In this document: positions 1 through 7,730 of the stretch, piece by piece
How positions within the stretch are numbered: the first letter of the stretch is position 1
Layout of the letters: each line of letters starts with the position of its first letter
Assembly: GCF_000964005.1 (NCBI RefSeq)
Contig: NZ_JXYP01000010.1
Coordinates: 124,001-188,000, forward strand
Reading direction: 5' to 3'
Length of the DNA: 64,000 nucleotides
Source of the DNA: Williamsia herbipolensis
Lineage (GTDB): Bacteria > Actinomycetota > Actinomycetes > Mycobacteriales > Mycobacteriaceae
Made by a program: the position numbers and the translations under genes
The notes under the pieces: generated by a model
Database searches by the model: none
What the model saw: the letters and a program-made list of their open reading frames with translations, nothing else
Told to the model about the DNA's origin: nothing

Positions 1-785
1 ACATCGCGGTAGACCTTGCGGACCACCTTCATCGGCTTCGCCTGTGCCGGGGTCAGTCCGAGGTCGGCGAGTGCGGCCCGGATCTGGTCGAGGCGTTCCT
101 CTCGGTGGGTCTTGTAGAACCGCGCGACGGGGATGAGGTCGGGGTGGTCGGGGCCGTGTCCGGGCAGAAGCGCGCATCCCTCGCCCTCGACGATGAGTCG
201 GTTCAGTGAGTTGAGGTAGTCGCGCAGGGTGCCGTCGCTGGGGTCGAGGACCGTGGTGCCCGAACCGAGGATCGTGTCGCCGGTGACCATGGCCCGGCCG
301 ATGACCCGGGTGGGTTCGGTGGCGGCGGTGTTCGCGGGGTCGCCCTTCGCGAGGTGCTCGACGAGGAAGCTCGTGGAGTCCGCGGTGTGGCCGGGGGTCA
401 GCAACACAGTGATGCGCAGTCCGGCGACCTCGATCACCTCACGGTCGGTGAGGACCGCGCCGTCGCGGCAGTGCGCCTCGGTGCGGGCGCGGACCGGTGC
501 GCCGGTCATCTTGTGGAAGCGCTTGATCGCGTCGGTGTGATCGGCGTGGCGGTGGGTGATGAGCACCAGTGCGACATCGCCGGTCTCGGCGACCCGCTTC
601 AGGTGCTTGCGGTGGGCGCGGGGACCGGGGTCGACCACGACGCAGTCGGTGTGCCCGGGTGCCTGCAGGACCCACGTGTTGGTCCCCTCGAGCTCCATCA
701 TCCCCGGGTTCTCACACAGCACCACCGAGGCGAACGCGGCGACGGGACGGCGGATTTCGTACGCGGGAGGCGCGAGATCGGTCAT
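1..785 (-). CDS. MBL-fold metallo-hydrolase (Rv3677c-like), 3' end outside window
   Basis: The protein reads leftwards from an ATG at 785 and runs off the left edge. It carries the metallo-beta-lactamase zinc motif HRHADH in the context LITHRHADHTDAIKRF, a later GHTADS stretch and a GHGPDH stretch, as in the LACTB2/glyoxalase II-like hydrolases. The substrate is unknown. The start is supported by a TAGCGT -10 box (793-798, minus strand) exactly 7 nt upstream, which implies a leaderless transcript. In mycobacteria the equivalent gene, Rv3677c, lies next to crp; here crp is about 21 kb away. The family call is firm, the function open. Confidence 0.85.
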   Translation of the reverse strand, partial: MTDLAPPAYEIRRPVAAFASVVLCENPGMMELEGTNTWVLQAPGHTDCVVVDPGPRAHRKHLKRVAETGDVALVLITHRHADHTDAIKRFHKMTGAPVRARTEAHCRDGAVLTDREVIEVAGLRITVLLTPGHTADSTSFLVEHLAKGDPANTAATEPTRVIGRAMVTGDTILGSGTTVLDPSDGTLRDYLNSLNRLIVEGEGCALLPGHGPDHPDLIPVARFYKTHREERLDQIRAALADLGLTPAQAKPMKVVRKVYRD

Positions 786-949
786 GCGACGAACGCTACC
801 GGGTCCGGTCGTGGGAGCACGTCCGCGTTCACAGCCCACTGACAGTGGCGCGCAATGTTCCTGCCAGTCGGCGACCCTACTTTCCCAGTTGTGCGGAGAT
901 GGTCCGTGCAGCCAGGTGCCGGGTTCGGTGCAGGACAACAGGAGTGATC

Positions 950-1258
950 GTGAACATCAAGAAGGCAGCCACATCCACCCTCGCAGCGGGATTCGTCGGT
1001 GCCGCCATGCTCGGTCTGGGCGTGACCGCCGGAACCGCGAACGCTGCCCCGATCGCGCCGAACACCCACAACCAGCAGCAGGTGCAGCCGCAGCGGCAGC
1101 AGCCCCAGCAACAGCGCGAGGTGACCATCACCCGCCCGAACTACCGTCCGTTCACCTACCGCGGCGCGCACGTGACCCCGCGCTACGACGTCGCCCGCCA
1201 CCAGTGGGGATTCCAGTTCGACCGCACCTTCGTGCACGTGGTGCTCGCGCGCCGCTGA
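950..1258 (+). CDS. small secreted Gln-rich protein
   Basis: This reads as 102 residues from a GTG at 950, chosen because AGGAG (940-944) sits 5 nt upstream. The first 32 or so residues form a Sec signal peptide: a KK-containing n-region, an Ala/Gly/Leu-rich core, and an ANA-A cleavage site. The mature part starts with a Gln/Pro-rich stretch (about residues 40-60), followed by a Tyr/Arg/His-rich segment of about 45 residues. No catalytic motif is visible and I do not recognise the family. It is monocistronic, followed by a strong terminator at 1346-1382. The signal peptide and ribosome-binding site make it a credible gene. Confidence 0.75.
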   Translation: MNIKKAATSTLAAGFVGAAMLGLGVTAGTANAAPIAPNTHNQQQVQPQRQQPQQQREVTITRPNYRPFTYRGAHVTPRYDVARHQWGFQFDRTFVHVVLARR

Positions 1259-1345
1259 CCGCGCGCCCGCACAGACGGGCGACACCAGAACTCGGCGGCG
1301 TCGGGTGCGCACCCCCGCAGACGTACCCGATACCGCCGATCACCG

Positions 1346-1382
1346 GACAACCCGGCAGACCCCGTCCGTCTGCCGGGTTGTC
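1346..1382 (+). terminator. strong intrinsic terminator hairpin
   Basis: A perfect 15-bp stem (1346-1360 with 1368-1382) closes a 7-nt loop. It is GC-rich and followed by a TCTCGTT stretch. It lies 88 nt after the small secreted protein and isolates it from the DUF5313-enolase transcript. Confidence 0.85.
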
Positions 1383-1406
1383 TCTCGTTGAACCTTCAAC
1401 CGTGAA

Positions 1407-1427
1407 GACACAAATCGGGTTTGTGCC
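1407..1427. promoter_or_regulatory. palindromic operator, site 1 of 5
   Basis: The core CACAAATCGGGTTTGTG (1409-1425) is part of a longer near-perfect inverted repeat whose outer arms are GTGAAG and CTTCAC. It lies about 85 nt before the DUF5313-eno-gpm genes. The same architecture recurs at 7628, 8824, 13550 and 15171. The site at 13550 overlaps the promoter of the LysR gene, so LysR is the favoured binder by inference. Confidence 0.6.
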
Positions 1428-1510
1428 TTCACAACCATCAGATCATGTACAGGTTCGGCGCGCGGGAGCATGCTCTGTCCATAGAGCCCCGAAACAATGG
1501 AGTCGAGAAC

Positions 1511-1957
1511 ATGAGCGCACAACCGGTCCGACCCAGTCTGGTCAAATGGCTCGGCTACGTCGTCGGCCGCACACTGCCGGTCGAGTACAACGATTGGGTG
1601 AGAAACGATCTCACCGGGCGGCATGCTGCAGCGAGGCACATTCTTCGCAACGAGCTCGTCTTCTCGCCGTTCTTCATCGCAGCGCTCTTTCTTCCCGGTC
1701 CGTGGATTCTGCGGCTGTCGACCTTGGCGCTCGGACTCATCCTGGGAACCTTCTACACCGTCGCGTACATGAAACCGCAACGCGAAGGGCGTCTGCTCGC
1801 TCACGGATTACCCGCAGATCTGTTGACCGCGCACGAGGCAATTCGTCATGACCAGGAGCGCCTCAGCTTCGAGCACGAGTACCGAAGCGGGGGTGTCGAT
1901 CTGTCTGGTTCACGACTGCCGCCGACCCCCAGGTCGCCCGAGCCTCGTTACCTGTGA
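1511..1957 (+). CDS. DUF5313-type small membrane protein
   Basis: This 148-residue protein starts at ATG 1511, with GGAG about 9 nt upstream. An N-terminal WLGYVVGRTLP...DWVRNDLTG segment is followed by two hydrophobic helices (about residues 55-70 and 73-90) and a charged, Pro-rich tail. This fits the DUF5313 proteins of mycobacteria and Gordonia, which have no known function. The start codon of the next gene, enolase, lies at or just beyond its stop, so the two are probably cotranscribed. A palindromic operator lies about 85 nt upstream. Assignment is by motif memory only. Confidence 0.7.
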   Translation: MSAQPVRPSLVKWLGYVVGRTLPVEYNDWVRNDLTGRHAAARHILRNELVFSPFFIAALFLPGPWILRLSTLALGLILGTFYTVAYMKPQREGRLLAHGLPADLLTAHEAIRHDQERLSFEHEYRSGGVDLSGSRLPPTPRSPEPRYL

Positions 1958-1968
1958 ACGGCGACCCC

Positions 1969-3246
1969 ATGCAGATCAGAGGAGTTGTGGCCATCCAGGT
2001 TCTGGATTCACGCGGGAACCCCACTGTCCGGGTGAGATTGACCGATGATGGCGGCCGCGAATTCGTCGCCGGCGTACCTGCCGGTGCTTCCACGGGCTCG
2101 CGCGAAGCAAAGGAGCTGCGTGACGGTGATCCGGGTCGCTACGGAGGCAGGGGAGTGTCGCGTGCCGTGGAGCACGTGAACAACGAGATCGCCCACCTGG
2201 TCACAGCACAGGCGTGGACAAGCCTCGCCGAGCTGGACGACGCGTTGCGGTCGCTGGACGGCACGGCGGACAAATCCCGGCTGGGGGCGAATGCGATCGT
2301 CGGAGTGTCGATGGCTGCGGCCCGCGCATTCGCCCAGGACAGGAGTGAGCCGCTCTACCGCTATCTCGCGTCATCGGCGGGAACCGGACTCCGACTTCCG
2401 GTTCCGCATTTCAACGTGCTCAATGGCGGCGCGCATGCGGCCAACGCACTCGATTTTCAGGAGTTCATGATCGCTCCCATCGGCGCACCGTCTTACGCTG
2501 AGGCGATGCGTTGGGGAGCAGAGGTGTACGCGTCACTGCGGTCCGAACTGCGCCGGGTCGGTCTGACGAGCGGACTGGGTGACGAAGGTGGCTTCGCACC
2601 CGACATCGCCGACCCCCGACGAGCCTGTGAGTTGCTCGTCGCAGCGATCGGAGACACGGGACTGAGCGCCGATTCTGAGGGCGTTGCGCTTGCGATCGAT
2701 CCCGCCGCGAACGGGTTCTTCGACGGATCATCGTATTCGCTGGACGGGCAGGAGATGAGTCCGTCGGCACTGGTCGAGTTCTATCGCGGCCTCATCGACG
2801 AGTTCCCGGTGTGGTCCTTGGAAGACGGATGCGCCGAAGGTGACGACGACGGGTGGCAGCTGCTGACCCGAGAGCTGGGTGAGGTGGTCCAGTTGGTGGG
2901 CGACGACATCTTCGTTACCGACCCGGCGACGATCCGAGCCGCTGCCGACGCCGATCTGGCGAACGCCGCTCTCATCAAGGTCAACCAGATCGGGACGGTG
3001 TCGGAGACCCTCGACGCATTGACAGTGTGCCGCGAGCGCGGGTACGCGGCCATGATCAGCCACCGTTCGGGAGAGACCCCGGATTCCTTCATCGCTGACC
3101 TGGCCGTCGGAAGCGGTTGCGGCCAAATCAAATCCGGTGCACCAGCGCGTGGCGAGAGAGTCGCGAAGTACAACCGTCTGCTGGAGATCGCATCGCAAGA
3201 GGACGACGTTCCCTATGGTCTCGCCGAACCGCGGGTTGATCGGTGA
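1969..3246 (+). CDS. eno: enolase (probable second, fluoride-associated copy)
   Basis: Enolase converts 2-phosphoglycerate to phosphoenolpyruvate in the cytosol. All landmark motifs are present: LDSRGNPTV at the N-terminus, NGGAHAAN, QEFM, the catalytic Glu in GDEGGFAP, metal ligands in AIDPAA, SLEDG and GDD, the catalytic Lys in LIKVNQIG, SHRSGET, and QIKSGAPARGERVAKYN. ATG 1969 gives a family-like N-terminus; a GTG at 1954 overlapping the DUF5313 stop is an alternative. The mutase gene overlaps its stop codon. The usual actinobacterial eno is near ftsB, so this is probably an additional copy. Fluoride inhibits enolase through a magnesium-fluoride-phosphate complex, which explains the neighbourhood of crcB. 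Confidence 0.93.
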   Translation: MQIRGVVAIQVLDSRGNPTVRVRLTDDGGREFVAGVPAGASTGSREAKELRDGDPGRYGGRGVSRAVEHVNNEIAHLVTAQAWTSLAELDDALRSLDGTADKSRLGANAIVGVSMAAARAFAQDRSEPLYRYLASSAGTGLRLPVPHFNVLNGGAHAANALDFQEFMIAPIGAPSYAEAMRWGAEVYASLRSELRRVGLTSGLGDEGGFAPDIADPRRACELLVAAIGDTGLSADSEGVALAIDPAANGFFDGSSYSLDGQEMSPSALVEFYRGLIDEFPVWSLEDGCAEGDDDGWQLLTRELGEVVQLVGDDIFVTDPATIRAAADADLANAALIKVNQIGTVSETLDALTVCRERGYAAMISHRSGETPDSFIADLAVGSGCGQIKSGAPARGERVAKYNRLLEIASQEDDVPYGLAEPRVDR

Positions 3247-3968
3247 CAGAAGGCCGCTTGGTGATCGTGCGCCACGGTGAGAGCGTCACCAACGCGGCGG
3301 GGGTGTTCACCGGGTGGCTCGATGTCGAGCTGACGATGCGGGGTCGTTCTGAGGCCACCGGTGTCGGGGAGATCTTGGCCGGGAACGACTGCATCCCACA
3401 CATCGTCCACACATCGACCCTCTCGCGATCGCGAGAGTCGGCCCGCCTGATCTGCGAGGCATTGCCTCGATCATCCGATGCGCGCATCACCGCGCACCGG
3501 TCGCTGGATGAGCGGCATTACGGGGCGTTCACCGGGCGCGACAAAAGCGAGGTTCGAGATGCTGTCGGCCCCGAATTCTTCGGCGAAGCAAGAAATTCAC
3601 TCACCGTGTCCCCGCCACCGTTGTCCGGTGACGATATGGCGCGCCTGAGGAATTCGAGGTGGCCGTCGAGCCGTCTGTCGTTGACCGGAATCGTGACGGA
3701 GTCCCTCGGTGACGTCGTTCTTCGGGTCTCCAGATTCTGGCAGGAGATGCTGTCGAGTCAACTGGGAACGGGCGCAACGGTGCTCGTCGTAGCCCACGGT
3801 AATTCGCTGAGGGCGCTCCTGGTGGTCATCGAGCATCTGTCGCAGGCGGAATTGTCGGCGCGTCGTCTGCGCACCGGTGAGCCGCTGCTCTATCGCTTCG
3901 GCCACGACCTCTTCCCGACCGTGTACGGCGGAGAGACCATGAGATCCCGACCGGCAGAGCAGCTCTAG
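3243..3968 (+). CDS. gpmA: 2,3-bisphosphoglycerate-dependent phosphoglycerate mutase-like
   Basis: This 241-residue histidine phosphatase superfamily protein begins with a GTG that overlaps the enolase stop (GTGA). It has the phospho-accepting RHGES motif near residue 11, LDERHYGAFTGRDK (the GpmA-type LNERHYG signature) and the second catalytic His in VVAHGNSLRAL. Length is close to typical GpmA (about 250). It supplies the enolase substrate, so the pair forms a two-step lower-glycolysis unit. The segment after GRDK is shorter and more divergent than in housekeeping GpmA, so another phospho-substrate is possible. It overlaps the next gene, on the other strand, by 4 nt at the 3' ends. Confidence 0.85.
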   Translation: MTEGRLVIVRHGESVTNAAGVFTGWLDVELTMRGRSEATGVGEILAGNDCIPHIVHTSTLSRSRESARLICEALPRSSDARITAHRSLDERHYGAFTGRDKSEVRDAVGPEFFGEARNSLTVSPPPLSGDDMARLRNSRWPSSRLSLTGIVTESLGDVVLRVSRFWQEMLSSQLGTGATVLVVAHGNSLRALLVVIEHLSQAELSARRLRTGEPLLYRFGHDLFPTVYGGETMRSRPAEQL

Positions 3969-4525
3969 AGATCGGCCTTCCAGTTCATCGCTTCCACCAT
4001 CCAGCGATCGTCATCCTCGGAGACGATGTGGCATGACCCGGGGGCGATGATCTTGTGAATCGTGCCTCCGATGATCGATTCGAGGATGGGTCGCAACACC
4101 GCGTCATGACTGACGAGGACCACCGGCCCGTCCGCCGCGATCTGCGCAGCATCGACGACGGCGGGCCAGACACGCTGGAACACGTCGGATCGCGGCTCGA
4201 CTCCTGGGGCGGCATCAACGCGTCCGAACCGTCTGACCACCTCGCTGCGCAGCTCGCCGGTCCATTCGCCGTAATCACGATCGTTGAGTCGAGCATCGAC
4301 GTGATGAGTGACGGCGGAGGCGTCGGCGATGATCGTCGCTGTCCGCACCGCTCGTCGCAGCGGACTCGACCACACCACGTGCGGTCGCAGGCGAGTGATG
4401 TCGGCTGCCACCGCCTCCGCCTGATCGATACCGACACTGTCGAGCTCGGGATCGGCGAGGCCGCGAAGCCGGTCCTCGGCATTGAGCACAGTGCGACCGT
4501 GCCGGACGAGGATGATCCGTCTCAT
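3965..4525 (-). CDS. histidine phosphatase family protein
   Basis: This 186-residue phosphoglycerate mutase-like phosphatase has LVRHGRTVLN at the N-terminus, LNDRDYGEWTGE in the middle and VLVSHDAVLRPILESI near the end. These supply both catalytic histidines and the acidic residue. It is smaller than GpmA and resembles broad-specificity CobC/PhoE-type phosphatases. Its start overlaps the stop of the universal stress protein gene, so it is the last gene of the crcB operon. Substrate unknown. Confidence 0.85.
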   Translation of the reverse strand: MRRIILVRHGRTVLNAEDRLRGLADPELDSVGIDQAEAVAADITRLRPHVVWSSPLRRAVRTATIIADASAVTHHVDARLNDRDYGEWTGELRSEVVRRFGRVDAAPGVEPRSDVFQRVWPAVVDAAQIAADGPVVLVSHDAVLRPILESIIGGTIHKIIAPGSCHIVSEDDDRWMVEAMNWKADL

Positions 4526-5040
4526 CGGTGGGCCTCGTCGGTGTCGCGCGGGACGACCAGCGTGGGCAGGTCGTGTCGTCCGATCAATCCGTGTGCCACC
4601 GATGGCGTCCCGAGAGATTCGAGGAACGACCGTAGACCCCTGTGTGGTGAACCGACGACGACCATCAGGGAGTCGTTCTCATGGGCGACCGAGATGAGAA
4701 GGCGCGCAGGATCTCCGTGCGCGCAGTGATAGGTCCAGCCGGCATCGACATCGTGGAGTGCCGAGACCGCCTCGTGGGCTTGAGAATCGAGGGTGTGTCG
4801 GATCTCGTCCTCCCAATCCGGCGAATCCGGGTCGACCGGCAGGTCATCGATGTCGACGATGTGGACGACGTGTAGGTGGGCGGCGAGGCGCCGCGCGAGA
4901 TCGACCGCGAAGGTGAGCGCTGACCCGCTCGCCGATTCGTGATCCCACCCGACGACGAGAGAGGTTGTCGCTGTGTGCGGTCGGGTCGAGCTCGAGATGG
5001 TGCGGTGACGTTCGATGTCGAGTTCGGGATCGTTGTCCAT
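4522..5040 (-). CDS. universal stress protein (UspA family)
   Basis: This 172-residue protein contains one Usp domain. LVVGWDHESASGSALTFAVDLA follows a 25-residue polar leader, and the nucleotide-binding loop near the C-terminus reads VVVGSPHRGLRSFLESLGTPS, followed by the terminal strand LPTLVVP. It follows crcB2 by 44 nt and overlaps the downstream phosphatase gene by 4 nt, so it is very probably under the same fluoride riboswitch. UspA-family genes are recurrent neighbours of fluoride riboswitches; the molecular role is unknown. Confidence 0.88.
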   Translation of the reverse strand: MDNDPELDIERHRTISSSTRPHTATTSLVVGWDHESASGSALTFAVDLARRLAAHLHVVHIVDIDDLPVDPDSPDWEDEIRHTLDSQAHEAVSALHDVDAGWTYHCAHGDPARLLISVAHENDSLMVVVGSPHRGLRSFLESLGTPSVAHGLIGRHDLPTLVVPRDTDEAHR

Positions 5041-5084
5041 GAGATGGTCCTGCCGTTGTCGTGGGATGTGGCGTCTTTGTCAGT

Positions 5085-5453
5085 TCAGAGTGCGGAAGCC
5101 AGGAAAAGTCCCAGAGCGCATGCGGCGACCGATGCTCCGAGTGTGCCGAGAATGTTCACGGCAGCAGCGAGGTGTGCTCGCTGCTGGATGAGTCGCACGC
5201 TTTCGAAACTCGCTGTGCTGAATGTGGTGTACCCGCCGCAGAATCCTGTTCCGAGCACCGTTTGCCACCCGGGTGCTGCACCGTGGAAGAGCGCAGCACC
5301 GGCCAGGACCCCGAGGAGGAGGGACCCCGAGACGTTGATCCCGACGGTCGCCCACGGGACAGTGCTCTTCCATCGGGACTTGACCTCTGCATCGACCACG
5401 AACCGACACACCGCGCCGATCGCCCCAGCGATGATCGTCAACATCAGTGTCAT
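5085..5453 (-). CDS. crcB: fluoride ion channel CrcB/Fluc, second subunit
   Basis: This is a 122-residue, four-helix membrane protein. It has the family signatures GAIGAVCRF, an Asn-containing GINVSGSLLLG helix and FCGGYTTFSTASFES. The chosen ATG at 5453 overlaps the stop of the upstream crcB (ATGA), indicating translational coupling. Fluc channels are dual-topology dimers exporting fluoride; tandem crcB pairs typically encode oppositely oriented partners of a heterodimer. Length is normal for the family. Confidence 0.93.
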   Translation of the reverse strand: MTLMLTIIAGAIGAVCRFVVDAEVKSRWKSTVPWATVGINVSGSLLLGVLAGAALFHGAAPGWQTVLGTGFCGGYTTFSTASFESVRLIQQRAHLAAAVNILGTLGASVAACALGLFLASAL

Positions 5454-5944
5454 CGGTCGCCATCCGCTGTAGGGCGCAGATACGCGGCGGCGGTGATGCC
5501 GGCCCAGGCGGCGATGATGCCGCCGACCACGCTCGCCGCGGCATATCCGGCTGCCAGTCCCGCCGCACCATCCCGGACGAGGAGGGACGCCTCGAGCGCC
5601 AGCGTGCTGTATGTGGTGAACGCGCCGCATCCGCCGGTGCCCACGAGCACCCGGGCCCGTCTGCGCCATCCCGAGTCGGGGCCCAGACGAGCGAGGGCCT
5701 CGAGGAGGCCGCCCAGAACGGCCGCTCCCACGAGGTTGATCACGAATGTGCCGGTCGGCCACCCGGTGCCTTCGTGGGGGAGTAAGTGTTCGATGCCGTA
5801 CCGTGCCGCTGTTCCCGCTGCTCCCCCGAGAAAAACCAGGCTGAGTGCCTCCGGATGGAGGTGGAACGGGACTCCAGCGCCGCCGCCGGAGTCGGGGTCG
5901 ATCGGCAGAGAGTCGAGATCTCGTCGTCTGTCACCGGTACGCAT
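5450..5944 (-). CDS. crcB: fluoride ion channel CrcB/Fluc, first subunit with N-terminal extension
   Basis: The CrcB core (VFLGGAAGTAARYG, VINLVGAAVLGGLLE, GTGGCGAFTTYSTLALEAS) is preceded by about 35 extra polar residues, giving 164 residues from ATG 5944. An ATG at 5965 also exists in frame but directly abuts the riboswitch aptamer, leaving no room for a ribosome-binding site. ATG 5944 has GGGTGGG just upstream. It is the first gene of crcB1-crcB2-usp-phosphatase and lies directly behind the fluoride riboswitch. Exact start uncertain; family certain. Confidence 0.9.
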   Translation of the reverse strand: MRTGDRRRDLDSLPIDPDSGGGAGVPFHLHPEALSLVFLGGAAGTAARYGIEHLLPHEGTGWPTGTFVINLVGAAVLGGLLEALARLGPDSGWRRRARVLVGTGGCGAFTTYSTLALEASLLVRDGAAGLAAGYAAASVVGGIIAAWAGITAAAYLRPTADGDR

Positions 5945-5965
5945 GCGCCCACCCATCATCGCCAT

Positions 5966-6026
5966 GGGTAGGAACCATCAGCCGTGCGGCGGTTCGAGCA
6001 GATGCTCCGGCGGGATCCATCACCGT
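5966..6026 (-). promoter_or_regulatory. fluoride riboswitch (crcB RNA motif)
   Basis: Read on the minus strand, the segment contains GGTGATGGATCCCGCC, then a short hairpin (GAGCATCTGCTC), then AACCGCC, then GGCTGATGGTTCCTACC. This is the order and spacing of the crcB-motif consensus (GGxGATGxxxCCCGCC ... ACCGCC ... GGCTGATGxxxCCTAC) known to bind fluoride. It ends next to the first crcB gene. A possible -10 box, TAGGCT, is at 6034-6039 (minus strand), so transcription would start at about 6028. The identification rests on the sequence pattern and the downstream genes together. Confidence 0.92.
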
Positions 6027-6036
6027 GTTCATCAGC

Positions 6037-6348
6037 CTAGCGTGTGCGACTCGATCGGCGAACCGGGCCGTAGGCGCTGAGGTACTTCGCTCGTCGCGCG
6101 CGACCGACATCACGACGCAGCGCCGGATCGCGGGACGCGCTCAGATCCATTCTCAGGAGCGCGTACGCCGAGCCGAACAGCACGAGGGTGATCACCGCCA
6201 TCGCGATCCAGAAGATGACTTCGCCGCCGGCAAGCGCCACGAGGGTGACGCCGCCGGTTGCTGTGCCTGCCATCGCCATCGTCACTGCAGCCCACATTGC
6301 CGGTGTCGTTCGCCGTTCGCGGCGCAGTCGTCGTTGAATGTCGTTCAT
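6037..6348 (-). CDS. small two-helix membrane protein
   Basis: This is a 103-residue protein from ATG 6348 with a strong AAAGGAG site about 7 nt upstream. Two hydrophobic helices (about residues 18-42 and 45-65) are followed by an Arg/Ser-rich cytoplasmic-type tail. It lies 47 nt downstream of the TDT transporter on the same strand, so the two are likely cotranscribed; it could be an accessory subunit. I do not recognise the family. Its 3' end probably contains the promoter of the riboswitch-crcB transcript. Confidence 0.7.
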   Translation of the reverse strand: MNDIQRRLRRERRTTPAMWAAVTMAMAGTATGGVTLVALAGGEVIFWIAMAVITLVLFGSAYALLRMDLSASRDPALRRDVGRARRAKYLSAYGPVRRSSRTR

Positions 6349-6395
6349 CGTTATCTCCTTTGAAGAGAAATCGGTCTTCCGTCACTGCTCGCCCA

Positions 6396-7571
6396 TCAGG
6401 CGGGGAGGAACACCTTGCCGGAGATCGTGCCGCGCAGGGTGTGGGTGGCGACCGTGGCCCAGGCGGTCAGCAGCACGACGTAGAGCCCGACGGCCATCGC
6501 GTGGATGACCGAGATGCCCGCGGCGGTACCGAGTGCGGTGGCACCGGTGACGCAGGTGCCGACGGGGAAGGTGAAGCTCCACCAGGTGAGTGAGAAGCTC
6601 AGCCCGCGCCGTGCGGCGTGGACGGTCAGCATGGTGGCGAGGGCGAACATCAGGATGCCGAATCCGCCCATCGCGAAACCGTAGGCGATGCCGAAGATGT
6701 GGAGTCCGGTCGCGATGACGGCCTGCTTTCCGACGAACACCGTCGCGGCGTGGGTGCCGAGCAGGTTCGTGGCGGTGATGGACTGGCCGATCATGCCCAG
6801 GGTGATCCACACGGTGGGCGCGGCCTGCACCGCGGGCATGCCACCGTGGACCAGGCGCGAGTAGATCATCGTCATGGTGATCATCCCGAGGAACAGGCTG
6901 AGTCCGAACATGGCGTAGCAGGCGGCGATGAGCGCGAGCCTCGACTGCCCGGCCGAGACGTGATCGAGCAGCAGTGCGCCGGTCGACGCAGACACCATCG
7001 GAGGCACGATGGGCATCAACCACGCGGGCAACGCCATGGCCGAGTCGTGATCGTGGGCGGTGATCATGCGGAAGGGGATCCACACGCTGGTCGCCAGGCC
7101 GGTGAGTGTGCCCGCGGTCCACAGGACTGCGTCGATCCACACCGCGGCGCTCGAGCCGATGAGCGACGGGCCGAGGGTGATGGCCCCGGCCCCGACGGTG
7201 AGCATCGCCATCGGCGGCGCGCCGTAGAACTGCGACATCACCGGGTGTGCGGCGTGGGCGCGGGCGTGACCGCGATGCATCGTCCAATGCGCAGCAAACG
7301 CGACTGTCAGCGCTATCAGGGCGGTCGAGGCGATGAGCCACACCACCGTCGCGAAGGTGTGCAGTCCGGTGAACTGCAGGGGCAGGGTGGCCGCTGCGTT
7401 GGCCACGATGCCCGTTCCCATCACCGAGGCGTACCAGTTGGGGGTGATGTGCTCGAGCATCTGGCCGGGGCGACCCAGGTGCCCGAACACGACCGGGGCG
7501 CGACGATGCGACTCCGACCGGTCCGCTGAGCGCGCGACGGTTGACGAGGTGAGGTTCACGGTTGTGGTCAT
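6396..7571 (-). CDS. TDT (TehA/SSU1/Mae1-type) anion transporter
   Basis: From ATG 7571 this is 391 residues with about ten membrane helices. It starts with PNWYASVMGTGIVANAAATLP, typical of the tellurite-resistance/dicarboxylate transporter family, which includes the TehA anion channel and fungal SSU1 sulfite exporters. An in-frame ATG at 7649 would add 26 residues but lies beyond operator site 2, so 7571 is preferred. Sulfite export is an attractive guess because a sulfite oxidase and a LysR gene are nearby; dicarboxylate, nitrite or another anion remains possible. Confidence 0.82.
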   Translation of the reverse strand: MTTTVNLTSSTVARSADRSESHRRAPVVFGHLGRPGQMLEHITPNWYASVMGTGIVANAAATLPLQFTGLHTFATVVWLIASTALIALTVAFAAHWTMHRGHARAHAAHPVMSQFYGAPPMAMLTVGAGAITLGPSLIGSSAAVWIDAVLWTAGTLTGLATSVWIPFRMITAHDHDSAMALPAWLMPIVPPMVSASTGALLLDHVSAGQSRLALIAACYAMFGLSLFLGMITMTMIYSRLVHGGMPAVQAAPTVWITLGMIGQSITATNLLGTHAATVFVGKQAVIATGLHIFGIAYGFAMGGFGILMFALATMLTVHAARRGLSFSLTWWSFTFPVGTCVTGATALGTAAGISVIHAMAVGLYVVLLTAWATVATHTLRGTISGKVFLPA

Positions 7572-7625
7572 GCATCGAGTCTCGGCGGATGGAACGTGCG
7601 ACACCAGAGAGTGCTGACTTGTAGG

Positions 7626-7646
7626 GCCACAAACTGCATTTGTGCC
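7626..7646. promoter_or_regulatory. palindromic operator, site 2 of 5
   Basis: The core CACAAACTGCATTTGTG (7628-7644) has six-base arms that are perfectly complementary, extended by GGGC and GCCC outside. It is about 55 nt upstream of the TDT transporter start, in the promoter position. It shares its layout with sites at 1409, 8824, 13550 and 15171. Confidence 0.65.
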
Positions 7647-7661
7647 CACACACGCGAAAAT

Positions 7662-7701
7662 CGACCAGTGCAGAAGCGTCCGGACGCTTCTGCACTGGTC
7701 G
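7662..7701 (-). terminator. intrinsic terminator of the DUF302 lipoprotein gene
   Basis: A perfect 19-bp inverted repeat (7662-7680 with 7683-7701) follows the stop at 7731 on the minus strand. The minus-strand continuation TCGATTTTCG gives the T run. It separates the lipoprotein gene from the TDT transporter promoter. Confidence 0.85.
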
Positions 7702-7730
7702 TTGGGAACTCGTGACGGAGGGCGGTGCAG

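Noticed and set aside
1407-1427. Reading the palindromes as Rex, Crp, NrdR or DosR boxes
   Set aside because: Rex has TTGTG...CACAA in the opposite order, Crp needs TGTGA-N6-TCACA, NrdR boxes are shorter by one base and AT-rich, and DosR boxes contain GGGACT. None matches the five cores.
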